Below, in pieces: positions 1 through 9,999 of a stretch of DNA of 25,133 nucleotides. Position numbers and translations under genes: made by a program. The notes under the pieces were generated by a model. It did no database searches. It saw nothing but the letters and a program-made list of their open reading frames with translations, and was not told the DNA's origin. Position 1 is the first letter of the stretch, and each line of letters opens with the position of its first letter. Source of the stretch: Larix sibirica (Eukaryota; Streptophyta; Pinopsida; Pinales; Pinaceae); NCBI GenBank assembly GCA_004151065.3, contig NWUY0300006966.1, positions 19,515 through 44,647 on the forward strand. Direction: 5' to 3'.

Positions 1-363
1 CCATTTAAATGCAAGAAATGCCACGAATACAGACACTTTGTCAAGAATTTCCCTAATACATCCCTAGAAGCCTCGGAAAAAACACAAGAAGAAAGATGGC
101 AACAAATCAAAAGAGGAAGGAAGACAAATCCAGTAGCACATCCACCAAAGGAATCCTTAGAGGAGCTAGATGTGGTGCAACAGCCAAACACCAAAGGAAG
201 GAGAACACAAAGGTACTATAGAGAATTGGAAGAAAAAAGAGAGATTGAGTTGGGAAGACAAAAAAGTTTGGAGGATATGAAATTGCTTCAGAATAGCAAA
301 GCTCAAAGCGATGCTAAACTAGATGGAAAATCCCGAGCAGGATCTCACTTGGTAAGGAAGTAA
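1..363 (+). pseudogene. LINE (L1-like) ORF1, C-terminal part
   Basis: The frame is open from the window edge to TAA at 361-363 (120 codons), so the N-terminus lies outside the window. Residues 4-17 read CKKCHEYRHFVKNF, a CX2CX4HX4C zinc knuckle whose last Cys is Phe, followed by Pro as in plant LINE ORF1 proteins. The rest is Lys/Glu/Arg-rich with no other domain. In plant L1-type LINEs this protein binds the element RNA in the ribonucleoprotein particle. The assignment rests mainly on what follows: the stop overlaps a start that opens an endonuclease-like reading frame. The lost Cys points to a dead copy. A retroviral-type gag is the alternative, but the downstream sequence argues against it. 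Confidence 0.7.
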
Positions 364-403
364 TGAAAATTGTCTCTTGGAATTGCAGGGGTCTCGGCGG
401 GTT
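363..403 (+). pseudogene. LINE ORF2 first codons (endonuclease N-terminus)
   Basis: ATG at 363-365 overlaps the ORF1 stop as TAATG. The frame reads MKIVSWNCRGLGG, the typical first strand of the apurinic-endonuclease-like domain of plant L1 ORF2; the Asn of the SWNCRG motif is the usual metal-site residue. The frame is cut after 13 residues by the N at 404, beyond which the sequence belongs to a different element. ORF2 would normally continue for more than 1,000 residues with endonuclease and reverse transcriptase. The identification is good for so short a piece because both motif and position fit. Confidence 0.75.
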
Positions 404-404
404 N
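404..404. other. Single N, probable contig join
   Basis: The unknown base falls exactly where LINE ORF2 sequence changes into copia integrase sequence. Isolated Ns elsewhere in the window also sit at discontinuities, so this is better read as a gap placeholder than as one ambiguous base. Confidence 0.6.
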
Positions 405-515
405 ATGGTAAAAGGTATGTCTGTATTTGATTTTGAGCATGATAGTGTATGTCGGGGTTGTGCACTTGGGAAGAATGTTAAGAAAAGTTTTTCTAGTCAT
501 ATAGAAAGGAAATGA
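405..515 (+). pseudogene. Ty1/copia pre-integrase fragment
   Basis: This 36-codon frame ends at TGA 513-515. It contains HDSVCRGCALGKNVKKSF, which matches the copia GAG-pre-integrase region: the second CX2C pair of the integrase zinc-binding module followed by the ALGK stretch. The integrase core that should follow cannot be traced beyond about 560. Its strand is opposite to the copia fragment at 22115-23225 and it covers a different part of pol, so the two are separate insertions or separate remains. Too short for subfamily placement. Confidence 0.7.
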
Positions 516-599
516 GATAGATGTTTGAGAAATAATGGGACCAGAAATGGTAAAAATATAAGACAAATAAATAAAATGGTATATCTATAATATTTGTTG

Positions 600-1752
600 A
601 AACATTATCATTGTGGGTTAAGGATATAATTTATTTATGTATGACGTGTTGAGAAGGATGTCAAGAAGACCTCCATTTGGAAAACCTAACACACAGGCAC
701 CTTTGCAAAGGAATCATTTGATGTTATATTGTCCTATCAGAAGGAGGACAAACTTACGTAGTGATCTTGGTTTAGTGGCCTTTTTGGCATAAAATGAAAG
801 GATAAGATTTCCTTCAATTAAGATGTGAGGGAAAACTGGGAAATCGTAATAAGCTTTAGATCATGCCTTCATGGCCTGTTTTTTCTATAACTAGATGCGA
901 CAATATTGATCCATATGTTCCAAAGTGACCAGGAGTTTCTCAAGGATATGAGTATTAGGGAGTAGTTTCATGGAGGTTTGGATGGTGGGAATATCACACT
1001 CAATGGGTAAGACTACCTTGATACCTAAAAAATATTGAAGGGAGTGAATCCCACTGAATTTTTAACTCACATTTGGTAGGCACAAAGTGCAGAGAAGTGC
1101 ATGTGATGCAAATTTCTCTTGTTCTTTTTAACTGGAATTTAAAGCATGATTTTGATGACTTTCTTGATAGCCTCACTGTAGTCATTTTCTTATAGATAGA
1201 AATGCATGGAAAATTGATGAGTGAATCCCAAAAGGAAAGAAAATTCTTGGAATACCTAATTTTATAAATGAGTTCCATTGTTAGAGAACAACTTTCGGGT
1301 ATGCCAAAACATGTGATAATGTGCTTTAAAAAGAATCTAGCAGTAATGGAGTTGGTTCTCTTAAAGGTCATAATTGGCTCGTCACACTTGTCGAAGTAAT
1401 TGATGACAATGATGATATACTTATGGTTTTTGGAAGATGTAGGAAAAAAGTCCATGAAATGGATTCCTCATTCGCAGAATGAGTAAGTGGTGATGATAGG
1501 GTGCAATGAAGTTGGATAAGATCAGGTCTTACTAGAAAATATTTGACAGTTTTCACATTGTTTGATGACATGAATACCATCTAAATAGTTATGGCCAAAC
1601 TTACCTAGATCAGAGGATTTTTTGTGTGGTATCCAACCTAGACAAGTGGCTATCACATGCATCATTGTGCGAATTGTTAAGGACGCACTCATCCCTTTCA
1701 TAAGATAAGCATCATTGCAAGATTGTGTTAGATCCTCATTTATTGGGAACAT
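600..1752 (-). pseudogene. Gypsy integrase remnant
   Basis: Reading right to left, the zinc-binding module comes first; its Cys pair survives as QCENCQ near 1555-1575 with candidate His residues upstream. The catalytic core begins MDFFPTSSKNHKYIIIVINY at 1455, where the usual first Asp is Asn. Near 1285 the second-Asp region reads NNG in place of DNG and changes frame. The catalytic Glu region survives as NDYSEA near 1175. The C-terminal region follows in other frames: LPIECDIPTI near 1000 and EGNLILSF near 790, ending around KLYP at about 600. Two catalytic Asp codons are altered and at least three frames are needed, so this cannot make an enzyme. Confidence 0.85.
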
Positions 1753-1919
1753 CTCTTATGAGTATATGATGAGGGGCTTGATGAAATATGTGATGAAAAT
1801 TGTGACATGTCAAGAGGTGTGAAGTGAATTTCTATGTGTGGAGATATATGACCAAAAAATGACCAAGTGTTCATTAGCAAAAAATGATCAAGTGTTCATC
1901 AAGTAAATGACCATTTAAA

Positions 1920-2400
1920 GGGGGTCTTTCTACAACAACTAGAAGATGAGTTATAAACTTAGTGAAGGCGAACTCCTTTTTACCTTTTGGAGTCACAAAC
2001 TTGATATCGAATTATTGGAGAATAAATAGCCATTGATTGAACTTACCATTGATAAGGATAGACCTAATATATACTACATGGGATTGGAATTTGCAATTAG
2101 AATATTATACACTAAGAGGGTGATAACCAATGCCAATTTCTCTAGATGGTTGTATTTAAGTGTTGATCTAATGTAGCAAATGATGTGTTCCTCATGATAT
2201 TATCCTCTATGAATTAAGACATTGTCAACTAAGTAGGGTAATTTTTATACATAAAGGATAAATACCTAGTCTAAGTTAGGTGGGGTCACCAAGGGAGCAG
2301 ATGTAAGTTCCTTCTATATTTCCTCAAAGGAATTTTGTGCTTGGTCATCCTATTAAAAAGGAATATAGGATTTTGAAGGACATGTAGAAATATGTGCTTT
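1920..2400 (-). pseudogene. Gypsy RNase H remnant
   Basis: The weakest of the gypsy domains. Minus-strand fragments fit the plant gypsy RNase H in order: the RT/RNase H connection near 2290-2390, an ICYIRSTLKYN stretch near 2170 aligning with the family's YY.SRTL region, LEKLALVI near 2140, and FDIKFVTPKGKK near 1980-2010 aligning with the FDI.YV.QKA.KG end of the domain. Several frameshifts and stops break it. The first catalytic Asp region is not recognisable. The assignment depends on its position between clear reverse transcriptase and clear integrase. Confidence 0.65.
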
Positions 2401-3260
2401 TGTGGCATAATTAGGGATGAAACAAATGAAATTGACTTTATCTTGGAGGTTTTACAAATGTTGTTATGTCTTTGGTGGTGGAATTTCAAGAATGGCTTGA
2501 TCTTTCAAGGGGTCAATGGTGATCCCATGTTGAGAGATAATAAACCCAATAGATATTATCCCACTATGATGAAAATGACACATTTGAGGGGACGCAAATG
2601 GATGTTGTACTATTGAAACTACATGAACATGATGCACACATTGTTCAGGCTGTCAGTGCATTTCTTGGATTTGGTCATAATGTCACCGAAGTATTCTAGG
2701 ATGATGCATGCGAGGTCATTAAATACATGGTACATGGAATGTTGGAATGTGGCTCCAAAATTGTGAGTTCAAATAGCATGACATGATAGGTGAACATGCC
2801 CCATGGAATAGTAAACTACATTTTGTATTGATGCTACTGATAGACCTTTATCTAGTTGTATTTGACAAATCCATCGATAAAACAGAGGAGTTTGTTTCCA
2901 ACACAAGCATCAACAACTTGGTTGATTAAGGTGTTGCAAAGTTGTCTTTGGGAATGCTTGATTCAAATCTCTAAAATCACCTCATACATGAATGGTGACT
3001 TATTTCATATTAAAGGGCATTGGACTAGATCCCAATGACTTGTAAGCAATGGGGTAAATGAATCATGCTTTATGTAGTTTCTCAATTTTCACTTTCATAG
3101 AGAGAGATTTGGAGGGGTGCACTAGTCATTGTTTCTTTCATACGAGACAAGCATCAAGCCATGTGTCAATATGATGTTTGAAAATGGTAGGATAAATCCA
3201 TGGCATCTCTATGTATAACCAAGAAAAAGTACCCCTAAAATCTTGGGATAATTCATTATA
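2400..3260 (-). pseudogene. Gypsy reverse transcriptase remnant
   Basis: The clearest part of the element. In order on the minus strand: WLYIEMPWIYPTIFKHHID near 3200 (the RT entry region), IEKLHKA then FIYPIAY near 3085, GDFRDLNQAFPK near 2970, FIDGF near 2870, IPWGMFTYHVM near 2800, and EYFGDIMTKSK near 2690, where plant gypsy elements have the YVDD catalytic box; the first catalytic Asp is Gly here. A late motif near 2560-2590 reads RPLKCVIF. At least six stops and several frame changes interrupt it. Two TGA stops near 3135-3150 stand where the family has Arg, and a TAG near 2855 where it has Gln. Confidence 0.9.
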
Positions 3261-5060
3261 AGCACCAACATTTTGTTGGGAATAAGAGGCCCCAAGTTAG
3301 ATGTTTTCTATGACACTGGAAGGGATAGAAATAACTACTTGAATTGTTGGTGATATGTTGGCCATGTTTCATTCTTCAAAATCATAGGGTGTAGGAATAG
3401 GATTTTTATACCAATCGATATAGTAGAAGTGGATAAAATCCTTTTTTATGGTGTATTGATTGCATGTCTTTGTGGTAAATATGTCTTGGGGTAAGAAGTA
3501 GGAATGATGATTCACGTCATCCAATGGTGTCCTAGGGGAAGCCATTACTTCCATGATATCTTGATTTGAGTGAAAAAGGTTACTGAGGAATTCATTTCTA
3601 ACAATGTGTCCAAATGTGATAAGGTTTGAAGTGTGATTGTTTAAAATGACATCCTGTTCAAAACGCTTCATTTTAATCATAATGTGAGATCCCAAGGGAT
3701 TTGTGCTTACCTTTTTGTCATGGGTAATGAGGCCAAGGGTTTGTATCCAAGGTATTTATTAGTGATGTATCTATGATAATTCAATTTAATGATGACAATT
3801 CATCATCAATCATAGAAGTGTTGCATGGTGACATCTAAAACATGTCAACATGTCTAGTCCTATCATGTGACAGAGGTAAAATCTCCTCCTGAGGCGGGAC
3901 CTATAGGGTTTCCAAGGGAGAAGGTTTGCGGTGTGGTTTCCTTAATTTATCAAGGTGGTATGTTCATTCTTAAATTAAGGTGGGACATCAAAAGAAGTAA
4001 TGTGTCAATAACCCACATTGTCAAAACGAATGATTGGGTTATAGTATAGTAATCAATGTATGGGACGGGGATTGAGTGGTTATGGTAGGATAGATTGTGG
4101 TGAAGTCATGACGTATCATATGATCAATGAGTGTACATACATAACATTTACTTGGTGGGGATGTGTCATTGGTCATTTATACAAAATTGATAGTCATATA
4201 TTTGATGGGAATTAGATGATTATGACCAATAGTAGCAAGAGTAGTTGGGAATCTATGGATGTCTAGACACTGATCTATGTAATGAAAAAAATATGAACAT
4301 ATAATGCATGGATGATTCATGCATGATGTTTTTCTCTTTAGCTTGAATTTTTTTTTCTTCTGTTGGAGCAGAGAGTATCCCAATTATAGGTGATTTTAAG
4401 TGTGTGTTAGTAGCTATGGATAACAGGTTTCTAAACTGAGGTCAATGTCAGACATATATTTGTGGGGTGACCTACAATGTTGCAAAAGGAACATGGAGTG
4501 GGAACTCATGTAGGTTACTTACTAGGATAGGCTATGATTTCCATCACAGGGGTTTTAATGTCTCTAATTGTGGATTTAATGGGGATGATGGGTTGTCATG
4601 CAGTTAGTGCTACTAGTCAAGGAATATTGGACGGTAAGGTGTTGTCTAGTGTGATTAACATAAAATTGATATGCACATTAGTGTTTTGGGTGACTTACAG
4701 CAATGGGGTTTTAAATATCATATGGGGGTTCTGAGAGTAAGCCAAAGCAATGTTGAGGTGGCCATGAATGGCATTCTTTTTCTACTTGGGGGAGGGAATA
4801 TGAGTGGTTCTTCAACGACTAGCATCATTGATAGAGTGGGGGAGTAATTCCTTCTTTAACTATTGTCACTATTATGTGGGGGGTGGGGGCATTGTGCCCT
4901 CCCAACCACAACTCTCAATTGTTTGGGAGGACATGGAAGTGGTAATAGATAATGGTGGTTGATATTTAGAATAGAATATGGTGCACATGATGCCACCCTA
5001 GTTGCTTGTATGACTAGAGGAGATATACGATATGTCCCAACTATGAAGAATATTTGTAAA
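3260..5060 (-). other. Gypsy protease-RT spacer, unassigned
   Basis: Between recognisable protease and RT lie about 1.8 kb with no domain I can name. Short open stretches exist on both strands (for example 3369-3695 minus, 108 codons) but none resembles a known protein. Some plant gypsy lineages have a long linker here, so it may simply be element sequence; a nested insertion is the alternative. There are no internal terminal repeats to support one. Confidence 0.45.
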
Positions 5061-5520
5061 CTCATGGTCCTATATCATTAAGATATGGTGGATTCATTGT
5101 GTCAATGGTAGGAAAATTTTTATATGGGTTAACCATGGGGCATTTTTTGTAGTATGTAAGTTGGTCCAGGGTGACTAATTTCCCATTATTGGGGAAAATC
5201 ATGGTGCAAAAGACTGAATACACCACTACCTTGATGGTGTACATGCAACTATATCTCAATAGGATTTTGTATGCATAATTGCGCATCAATGACTTCAACA
5301 TAAAAAATGGCAATCTTTCCCCCTACTTCAATAGTTACATTCTCATAGAGACCCTTTGGTTATGAAGGAAAACCATTGTAGGCTCCGAGGGTGATAGGAG
5401 ACAAGGCAAGATATGAGGACCCTAGTGGTTTCCAAATGTTTGTAGACATAACGCAAATGGATGCACCTTCATTGATGATACATTGATGAATGATAATGTT
5501 TTTTTTATTATGGCGAGTAT
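5060..5520 (-). pseudogene. Gypsy aspartic protease remnant
   Basis: On the minus strand the active-site region reads IINEGASICVMSTNIWKPLG near 5450-5500. Plant gypsy elements of this type have DEGAS here, so the catalytic Asp is Asn. It continues with NVTIEVGGKIAIFYVEVIDA near 5280-5340, then shifts frame into ILLRYSCMYTIKVVV near 5240 (the family's LLGRPW region) and FPNNGKLVTLDQLTYY near 5165-5200. These follow the fold order flap, LLG and C-terminal strand. A stop, one frameshift and the lost Asp inactivate it. The enzyme would have cut the gag-pol polyprotein. Confidence 0.8.
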
Positions 5521-6700
5521 TTGGAAAGAAACTAATGATGGTAGTCGAGGTTTGTCACTATCAAGGTCAAAGGTAAGACACATGTCCAAAGGATTGATGT
5601 CACCTAATGTTGTTAGTAGGGCATTTATTTGGGAAGGGAAAGACTATAGAACATCTAGCATGGACATAGCAGTGAGGGACTAGGCCAAATTGTCAACTAT
5701 GCTATAGTTATATCCTACTCTCATATGAGATTTGTGATAATTACAACATAGAGGTGGTTTTGGTATCCTTGGAATAGAGTCACTTCTAGGACATGAAATT
5801 TGCAAAGACCTACTAGTGGAAGATGGAGTATATTCCTACTAGTATGGAGTGTTTTCTAGAGTGTTGAAGGCTTGATCGTGGGTATGAAGAAAATATCTAC
5901 AACATTCACGAAGATATTTTGATCGGAAACCTCTCCCACTAGGGAAACCTTCTTATCCAAGTTTGATTACAATTTCTATAATAGGGTTTAAAAGTTCTCT
6001 AGAAATTCAACAACCATTATTGTTTCACATGAATGAATGAGGGCCATTGTTTAGATGCCTAGCCCAACATTCCTAACTTAACCTATAAATTGTTTGGTAA
6101 TATTTTGGTAGATGAATTTATATTGGCTCAAGTCACAGGTTGATTTTAAAAATGGTTCAAGACATGGAAACCAAGTAGGAACCACTATGATAATAAATTA
6201 TAAGGATCATAGAGCCTCATCTAAGAAAACCATCAACAAACCCTAAAATTGCCAAAAAAAATAGGGAGAAAAAAATCAATGGAAAACCCCTAATAGATTA
6301 CTTAATTATTCACTTGGCCAATGGGCCCTTTAATTGTTTTATAATAGGTCCACATTGAACTAAATCTCAAGAAAACAACTATAAACTATGGTGCACATAG
6401 CTCAAAGCAACTAATTTAACCAATTCTTAGTTGACTTCCTTGAAAAATGTCTTCCAAAGAGAGGCTAAGCCTTCATGGAGGGGTAAGTTGCTTCTTGTGA
6501 GTTATCCATGTCTGGAGATACACCCATATTCCTTATCAATACGCCTCTAGATTTTTCCAATACATTTTTCTAACATGATAATTTTTTAAGATGTTGAGAA
6601 TATCTTGGGAAGACATTTTAAAACTAATATCAATTGGATTAAGTTTGGTCTATCTGAATATGCTTTTACATGTGTCAAAATGACATCAGTAAGGGTTTAT
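5521..6700. other. Unassigned; possible gypsy gag remains
   Basis: This is where the minus-strand element's gag, 5' untranslated region and 5' LTR should lie. Minus-strand reading gives broken stretches with no clear gag motif, and I found no tRNA-complementary primer site. No gene is supported on either strand. Confidence 0.35.
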
Positions 6701-6707
6701 GAGATAA

Positions 6708-6860
6708 GTTAATACTTCAAAGGATTTGGGTCCTAGATGCACTCTAAAATTTGATAATAAAAGTACAAATTTTTGGTGCCAAATTTGTCAAAAAGTAGGA
6801 TATTTGAAAGATTCATGTCCTCAAGGGAAAGTTTATCCTAAAAGAAAAAAAATGACCTGA
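6708..6860 (+). pseudogene. Zinc-knuckle remnant (gag or LINE ORF1 type)
   Basis: A 51-codon frame ends at TGA 6858-6860. It contains WCQICQKVGYLKDSCPQ, a CX2CX4HX4C nucleic-acid-binding knuckle with Tyr in place of His, preceded by Asp/Lys-rich sequence and followed by a basic tail (KRKK). Such single knuckles occur in gag proteins and in ORF1 of plant LINEs. It lies on the strand opposite to the neighbouring gypsy element, so it belongs to another insertion. The frame at 6973-7164 downstream has no recognisable domain and may be further remains of the same element. Confidence 0.55.
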
Positions 6861-7164
6861 ACCAAAGTTGAAAGAATGACAAATTTTTGAACAAAAGTTG
6901 ATGAATGATGAAGATGAATATTATGTAAACAATCAACAAAGACGACGACTTTCTAAAAATATAGGTTGATGAATGGACACCCTCTATCTTGATAAAGAAT
7001 ACCACCAAAATACCTTGATGTTGGTAGTGGAAAACAAAACACAATCAAGACAAATAAAGGGACATCATGTCCCCAACAAATGTGATTTTTATAAGGAGTT
7101 AGCACACCATCCAAACCTTGGACACTTGAATTCTCATACCAAACCTCACCATTTGATTTCTTAA

Positions 7165-7924
7165 TTATAGTTATTCAATGTGGAACCAACCCTTTTGATG
7201 AGGTTGCATGAGGTTATAAAACACAATTGAGGATTATTTCCAATGTGATAGAAATAAAATGTACATGTTAATATGTAAAATTAAAATTTCCAATATAATA
7301 TACAAATAAAAACTATAATTTCCATTCAATTTAAAAATGTTGATGTTTTTGAAAGAAATGACATAAATTTATATACATACATACATAAGCTGATGTTTTT
7401 GAAAAAATGACATAAATTTATATACATACATACATATATACATACATATATGTTTATGTTGATAGTGTCACTTATAAGGTTAGAACCTCGATTACTAGAT
7501 AGACATTTTTTTATTAAATAGTTTTTTTTTATATTTTAAAAAAATACTCATTACTAAATTCATTCATATTATGGCATAATATTTTCTACATGTTTCTAAA
7601 AATGATTTAATATAAAATCAAATATATTTTGAAGTTATTTTTATTATGTATATTTGTTTCTGTGTTAACTAGCATAATGAAGAAAATCAATATTATTAAA
7701 ATAAGAACTAAATCTTAGAGGTTCTATAGTGAAATATGGTATTGGACAATTCCTAGAAAATGGAAAGAAGAAAGAATTTGTCATTTCCATGACACTAAAA
7801 GAATTGAAGATGAAAATCCCTTTTTATTTATAATGTCCTATCTATACCTACAATTTGTTGCAACTTCAAAGTATTTTCTACAATCCTCACCTTTCAACTT
7901 ACCACAATTATGATGATTTCAGAA
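7165..7924. other. AT-rich intergenic sequence
   Basis: AT-rich with runs of A and T, one tandem duplication and a TACA-type microsatellite; no coding frame on either strand. Confidence 0.6.
7341..7439. repeat. 50-bp tandem duplication ending in (TACA)n
   Basis: TGATGTTTTTGAAAGAAATG and what follows at 7341-7390 is repeated at 7391-7439 with a 1-2 base length difference. Each copy ends in TATACATACATACATA, and the second runs into further TACA/TATA repeats to about 7450. Slippage between the microsatellite tracts is a likely origin. Confidence 0.9.
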
Positions 7925-8086
7925 ACCACAGCATAGATCCATCTTAAAAGGGGATCTACCAAGCGCCGAGAGGGATCAAATCTCTCACACTTGCAAATCC
8001 CTTTTTAGACTGGAAATGTCGAGGAAGTGTGTAATGCAATGTTTATGGTTTTAATTTATCTAATTTGTGTAGTTTTATATATATGC
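7925..8086. repeat. 162-bp perfect direct repeat, copy 1
   Basis: Starts ACCACAGCATAGATCC and ends TTTTATATATATGC. Identical by eye to 8118-8279 over all 162 bases, with 31 bases including one N between copies. Outside the repeat the flanks differ. No coding content recognised. Confidence 0.95.
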
Positions 8087-8116
8087 CGTTCTAAATATTT
8101 TAAATCTAATTTGAGC

Positions 8117-8117
8117 N
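8117..8117. other. Single N abutting the second 162-bp copy
   Basis: The N is immediately followed by copy 2 of the perfect repeat. This is what results when two contigs sharing an end are joined without merging the overlap. Confidence 0.7.
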
Positions 8118-8279
8118 ACCACAGCATAGATCCATCTTAAAAGGGGATCTACCAAGCGCCGAGAGGGATCAAATCTCTCACACTTGCAAATCCCTTTTTA
8201 GACTGGAAATGTCGAGGAAGTGTGTAATGCAATGTTTATGGTTTTAATTTATCTAATTTGTGTAGTTTTATATATATGC
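8118..8279. repeat. 162-bp perfect direct repeat, copy 2
   Basis: Exact copy of 7925-8086. The sequence beyond 8279 (CTCCCCCTATTGG) differs from that beyond copy 1. In a region where every other repeat pair has diverged, perfect identity suggests an assembly duplicate more than a biological one. Confidence 0.95.
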
Positions 8280-8946
8280 ATCTCCCCCTATTGGCTGTAG
8301 AATGCGCCTCTTCGGCACAATAACTAATACTATATGATGATAGCTATAGTTTCTAAAATCACCATAGTTTTGATGAGTTAAAAGCTTAGAAAAGTGACTA
8401 TTGTAACAAATATTTTGAAATTGTTATGTATTGTAAGTGTACATTTCACTATAAAACATATCAAAGTTTGTTTTATGCACAAATTAAAACAAAGTGCTTT
8501 TATAATATGCTGGATAGACTTTGATTAACTTTGATTATTGCTGTCAATAATGTCAATAATGGGAGTATTCTAACAAGTGGTTAGTGTCACTAGAGAGTTC
8601 AACTCCATGCATATCTTATTTTGGCGTGAGGTTCTTTCAAGTCAACATTTTGATAAAGTTGGGGATTTTTGCTAGAAAAAACTATTGGTAGTGTTTCTTT
8701 CAATGCTGGCTTGTTAAAGTTGGGTATTTATGAAAAAGGAATACTCTCTCTATCACTGGAAACATGATTTTATTTCACAAGTTGTTTACATGTAATTTTT
8801 AAATTAATAAAAATTGCTTTTCTTTGAAAGAAAAATAATAATGTTAAGTTTTCAGAGGTGGAAAAAATGTAATGCAAAGAAAACAGAACACATATACCCT
8901 GACTTGTTTTATTATTTCAAAACGGTATACATGATATCTCGAAAAC
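8280..8946. other. Non-coding flank
   Basis: AT-rich, with no frame or repeat that I can support. A short doubled word, TGTCAATAATGTCAATAATG, occurs near 8543. Confidence 0.5.
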
Positions 8947-9129
8947 CTACATAAATACATGGATTGCATACGACGTAGGCGTTGACATTGGAGAAAAACG
9001 ATAACGCTGTAGGTAACCGGACGGATCACAGCCGACAACTCGCACTTCTACAGTAGTATCAGATTCAAAAGCAGTTTTCAACAAAAAGTCGTATGTTTCG
9101 ACACTTCTGAAAACCTGTTTTAATCCACT
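8947..9129 (-). other. Unrecognised 60-codon open frame
   Basis: Between TGA at 9130-9132 and TAG at 8947-8949 the minus strand is open for 60 codons, with no ATG near its start, so it is too short to stand out as an ATG-initiated frame. It includes FLLKTAFESDTTVEVRVVG and DPSGYLQRYRFS. Its base composition is visibly richer in G+C than the surrounding AT-rich DNA. It lies about 280 bp downstream of the SAUR stop on the same strand. It could be a terminal exon, an old gene fragment or chance; I recognise no family. Confidence 0.3.
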
Positions 9130-9408
9130 TCACCGGATCAAATAACATGAACTTTATAGATGATGATAATCTGTGAAGAACTGACAATAAAATGAAAACC
9201 TAACAACATCATGGATGCAATGAAACAGATGCAAGGCAGGATCTTATTAAACTGAAAAATAAAAATAAAAATAAAATAATTTACATGCGAGTTCCTGCCT
9301 TCAATCTGTATATACAAAGCAGCAATATAGACCATGAAATCAAGAAACAAAGTGAAACTGAATTTCACAAAACCATATTCAACACACATACTAATTTCGT
9401 TCTCAACC
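9130..9408 (-). other. SAUR 3' flank with candidate poly(A) signal
   Basis: The AT-rich stretch directly downstream of the SAUR stop probably includes the 3' untranslated region. On the minus strand it has an AAUAAA-like AATAAG at 9243-9248 and T-rich tracts at 9253-9283. A complete DST instability element, known from some SAUR 3' regions, was not found. Confidence 0.4.
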
Positions 9409-9888
9409 CTAATCAGTGGACATGCCCATAGCCTTTGGGCTGAGAAGCCCTAGGCGGAGGTCGTCCGCGTGCAGAGAATTCTCATGACTGCGATCATAAT
9501 CGGTACTATTTATGGCGGCCAGAATGCTGCGGAAAACAGCGACCTCGCAGGGTAAAGTGAGAGGGCCCGCGAAATCGAAACCATATTCTTTCTCTGCATC
9601 CTCTAACAGCATCTGGAACAGAGGGTGATTAACCGATTCCGTCTTGATCACAAACCGGGTGCGATCCGGCCCGACGTAGACTGCGAAGCAGCCATCGGGA
9701 GCCACGGCGCCGGGAGCCATGTCGTCCCAGTCGCTGTCGGGCCAAGAACGACAGCGGCGCAGCCTACTGAGAGGCATCATCGTGCACGAGGTCGTGAGCG
9801 ATTTCGTCCGGGGCACCGCCTGACGGGGCCGACGCCATTTCCTCATAATCAGGCTCAGTAATCTGTTTTTTTTCTCTTTGCTCTGCAT
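9409..9888 (-). CDS. SAUR-family auxin-responsive protein
   Basis: A single intact 159-codon exon, as expected for this largely intronless family. ATG at 9886-9888 is chosen; a longer frame would need GTG at 9903. Residues 1-60 are basic and variable with no clear signal peptide. The SAUR domain spans about 64-126: PDGCFAVYVGPDRTRFVIKT, then VNHPLFQMLLEDAEKEYGF, then GPLTLPCEV, all family hallmarks. Residues 127-159 form a divergent tail. SAUR proteins are known to promote acid growth by inhibiting PP2C.D phosphatases and so raising plasma-membrane H+-ATPase activity; that this member does so is inference. The coding sequence is clearly more GC-rich than its flanks and has no disruption. Antisense open frames over it reflect its base composition. 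Confidence 0.95.
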   Translation of the reverse strand: MQSKEKKNRLLSLIMRKWRRPRQAVPRTKSLTTSCTMMPLSRLRRCRSWPDSDWDDMAPGAVAPDGCFAVYVGPDRTRFVIKTESVNHPLFQMLLEDAEKEYGFDFAGPLTLPCEVAVFRSILAAINSTDYDRSHENSLHADDLRLGLLSPKAMGMSTD

Positions 9889-9985
9889 GGGATTCGAACT
9901 CACAGCCTCAATACCAATCCAGAAAACCTAAAACCTAGGCTTCTCTAATCCTACTTGGATCGGAAAGCTCAACCTCTGTCGTAAG

Positions 9986-9994
9986 CCATATACA
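9986..9994 (-). promoter_or_regulatory. Candidate TATA box of the SAUR gene
   Basis: Minus strand TGTATATGG lies about 100 bp upstream of the ATG, so a start 25-35 bp downstream would give a leader of roughly 70 nt. No TGTCTC auxin-response element occurs in the first 900 bp upstream; only TGTC cores such as TGTCTG near 10190 (minus) are present. Confidence 0.4.
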
Positions 9995-9999
9995 CATGC

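Larger units (their letters stand above)
600..5520 (-). mobile_element. Decayed Ty3/gypsy retrotransposon, internal region
   Basis: Minus-strand translation in switching frames gives the gypsy pol order over about 4.9 kb: protease (5060-5520), spacer (3260-5060), reverse transcriptase (2290-3260), RNase H (1920-2400) and integrase (600-1752). The RT-RNaseH-integrase order separates gypsy from copia. The protease type (EGAS rather than DSGA) and the long protease-RT spacer resemble non-chromoviral Tat-like plant elements, but this placement is tentative. Numerous stops and frameshifts show the element is long dead. No LTR pair or primer binding site was found on either side, and its gag is not securely visible. 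Confidence 0.85.

Noticed and set aside
9625-9861. 78-codon plus-strand frame inside the SAUR gene
   Set aside because: It is antisense to a clear SAUR domain and results from the GC-rich codons of the real gene.
9889-9903. SAUR start at the upstream GTG
   Set aside because: A plant nuclear gene should start at ATG; the in-frame ATG at 9886-9888 is five codons downstream and keeps the whole domain.
9883-9906. tRNA T-arm-like GAGTTCGAATCCC on the minus strand
   Set aside because: Only the T-loop resembles a tRNA; there is no anticodon arm, D-arm or acceptor stem around it, and it overlaps the SAUR start.
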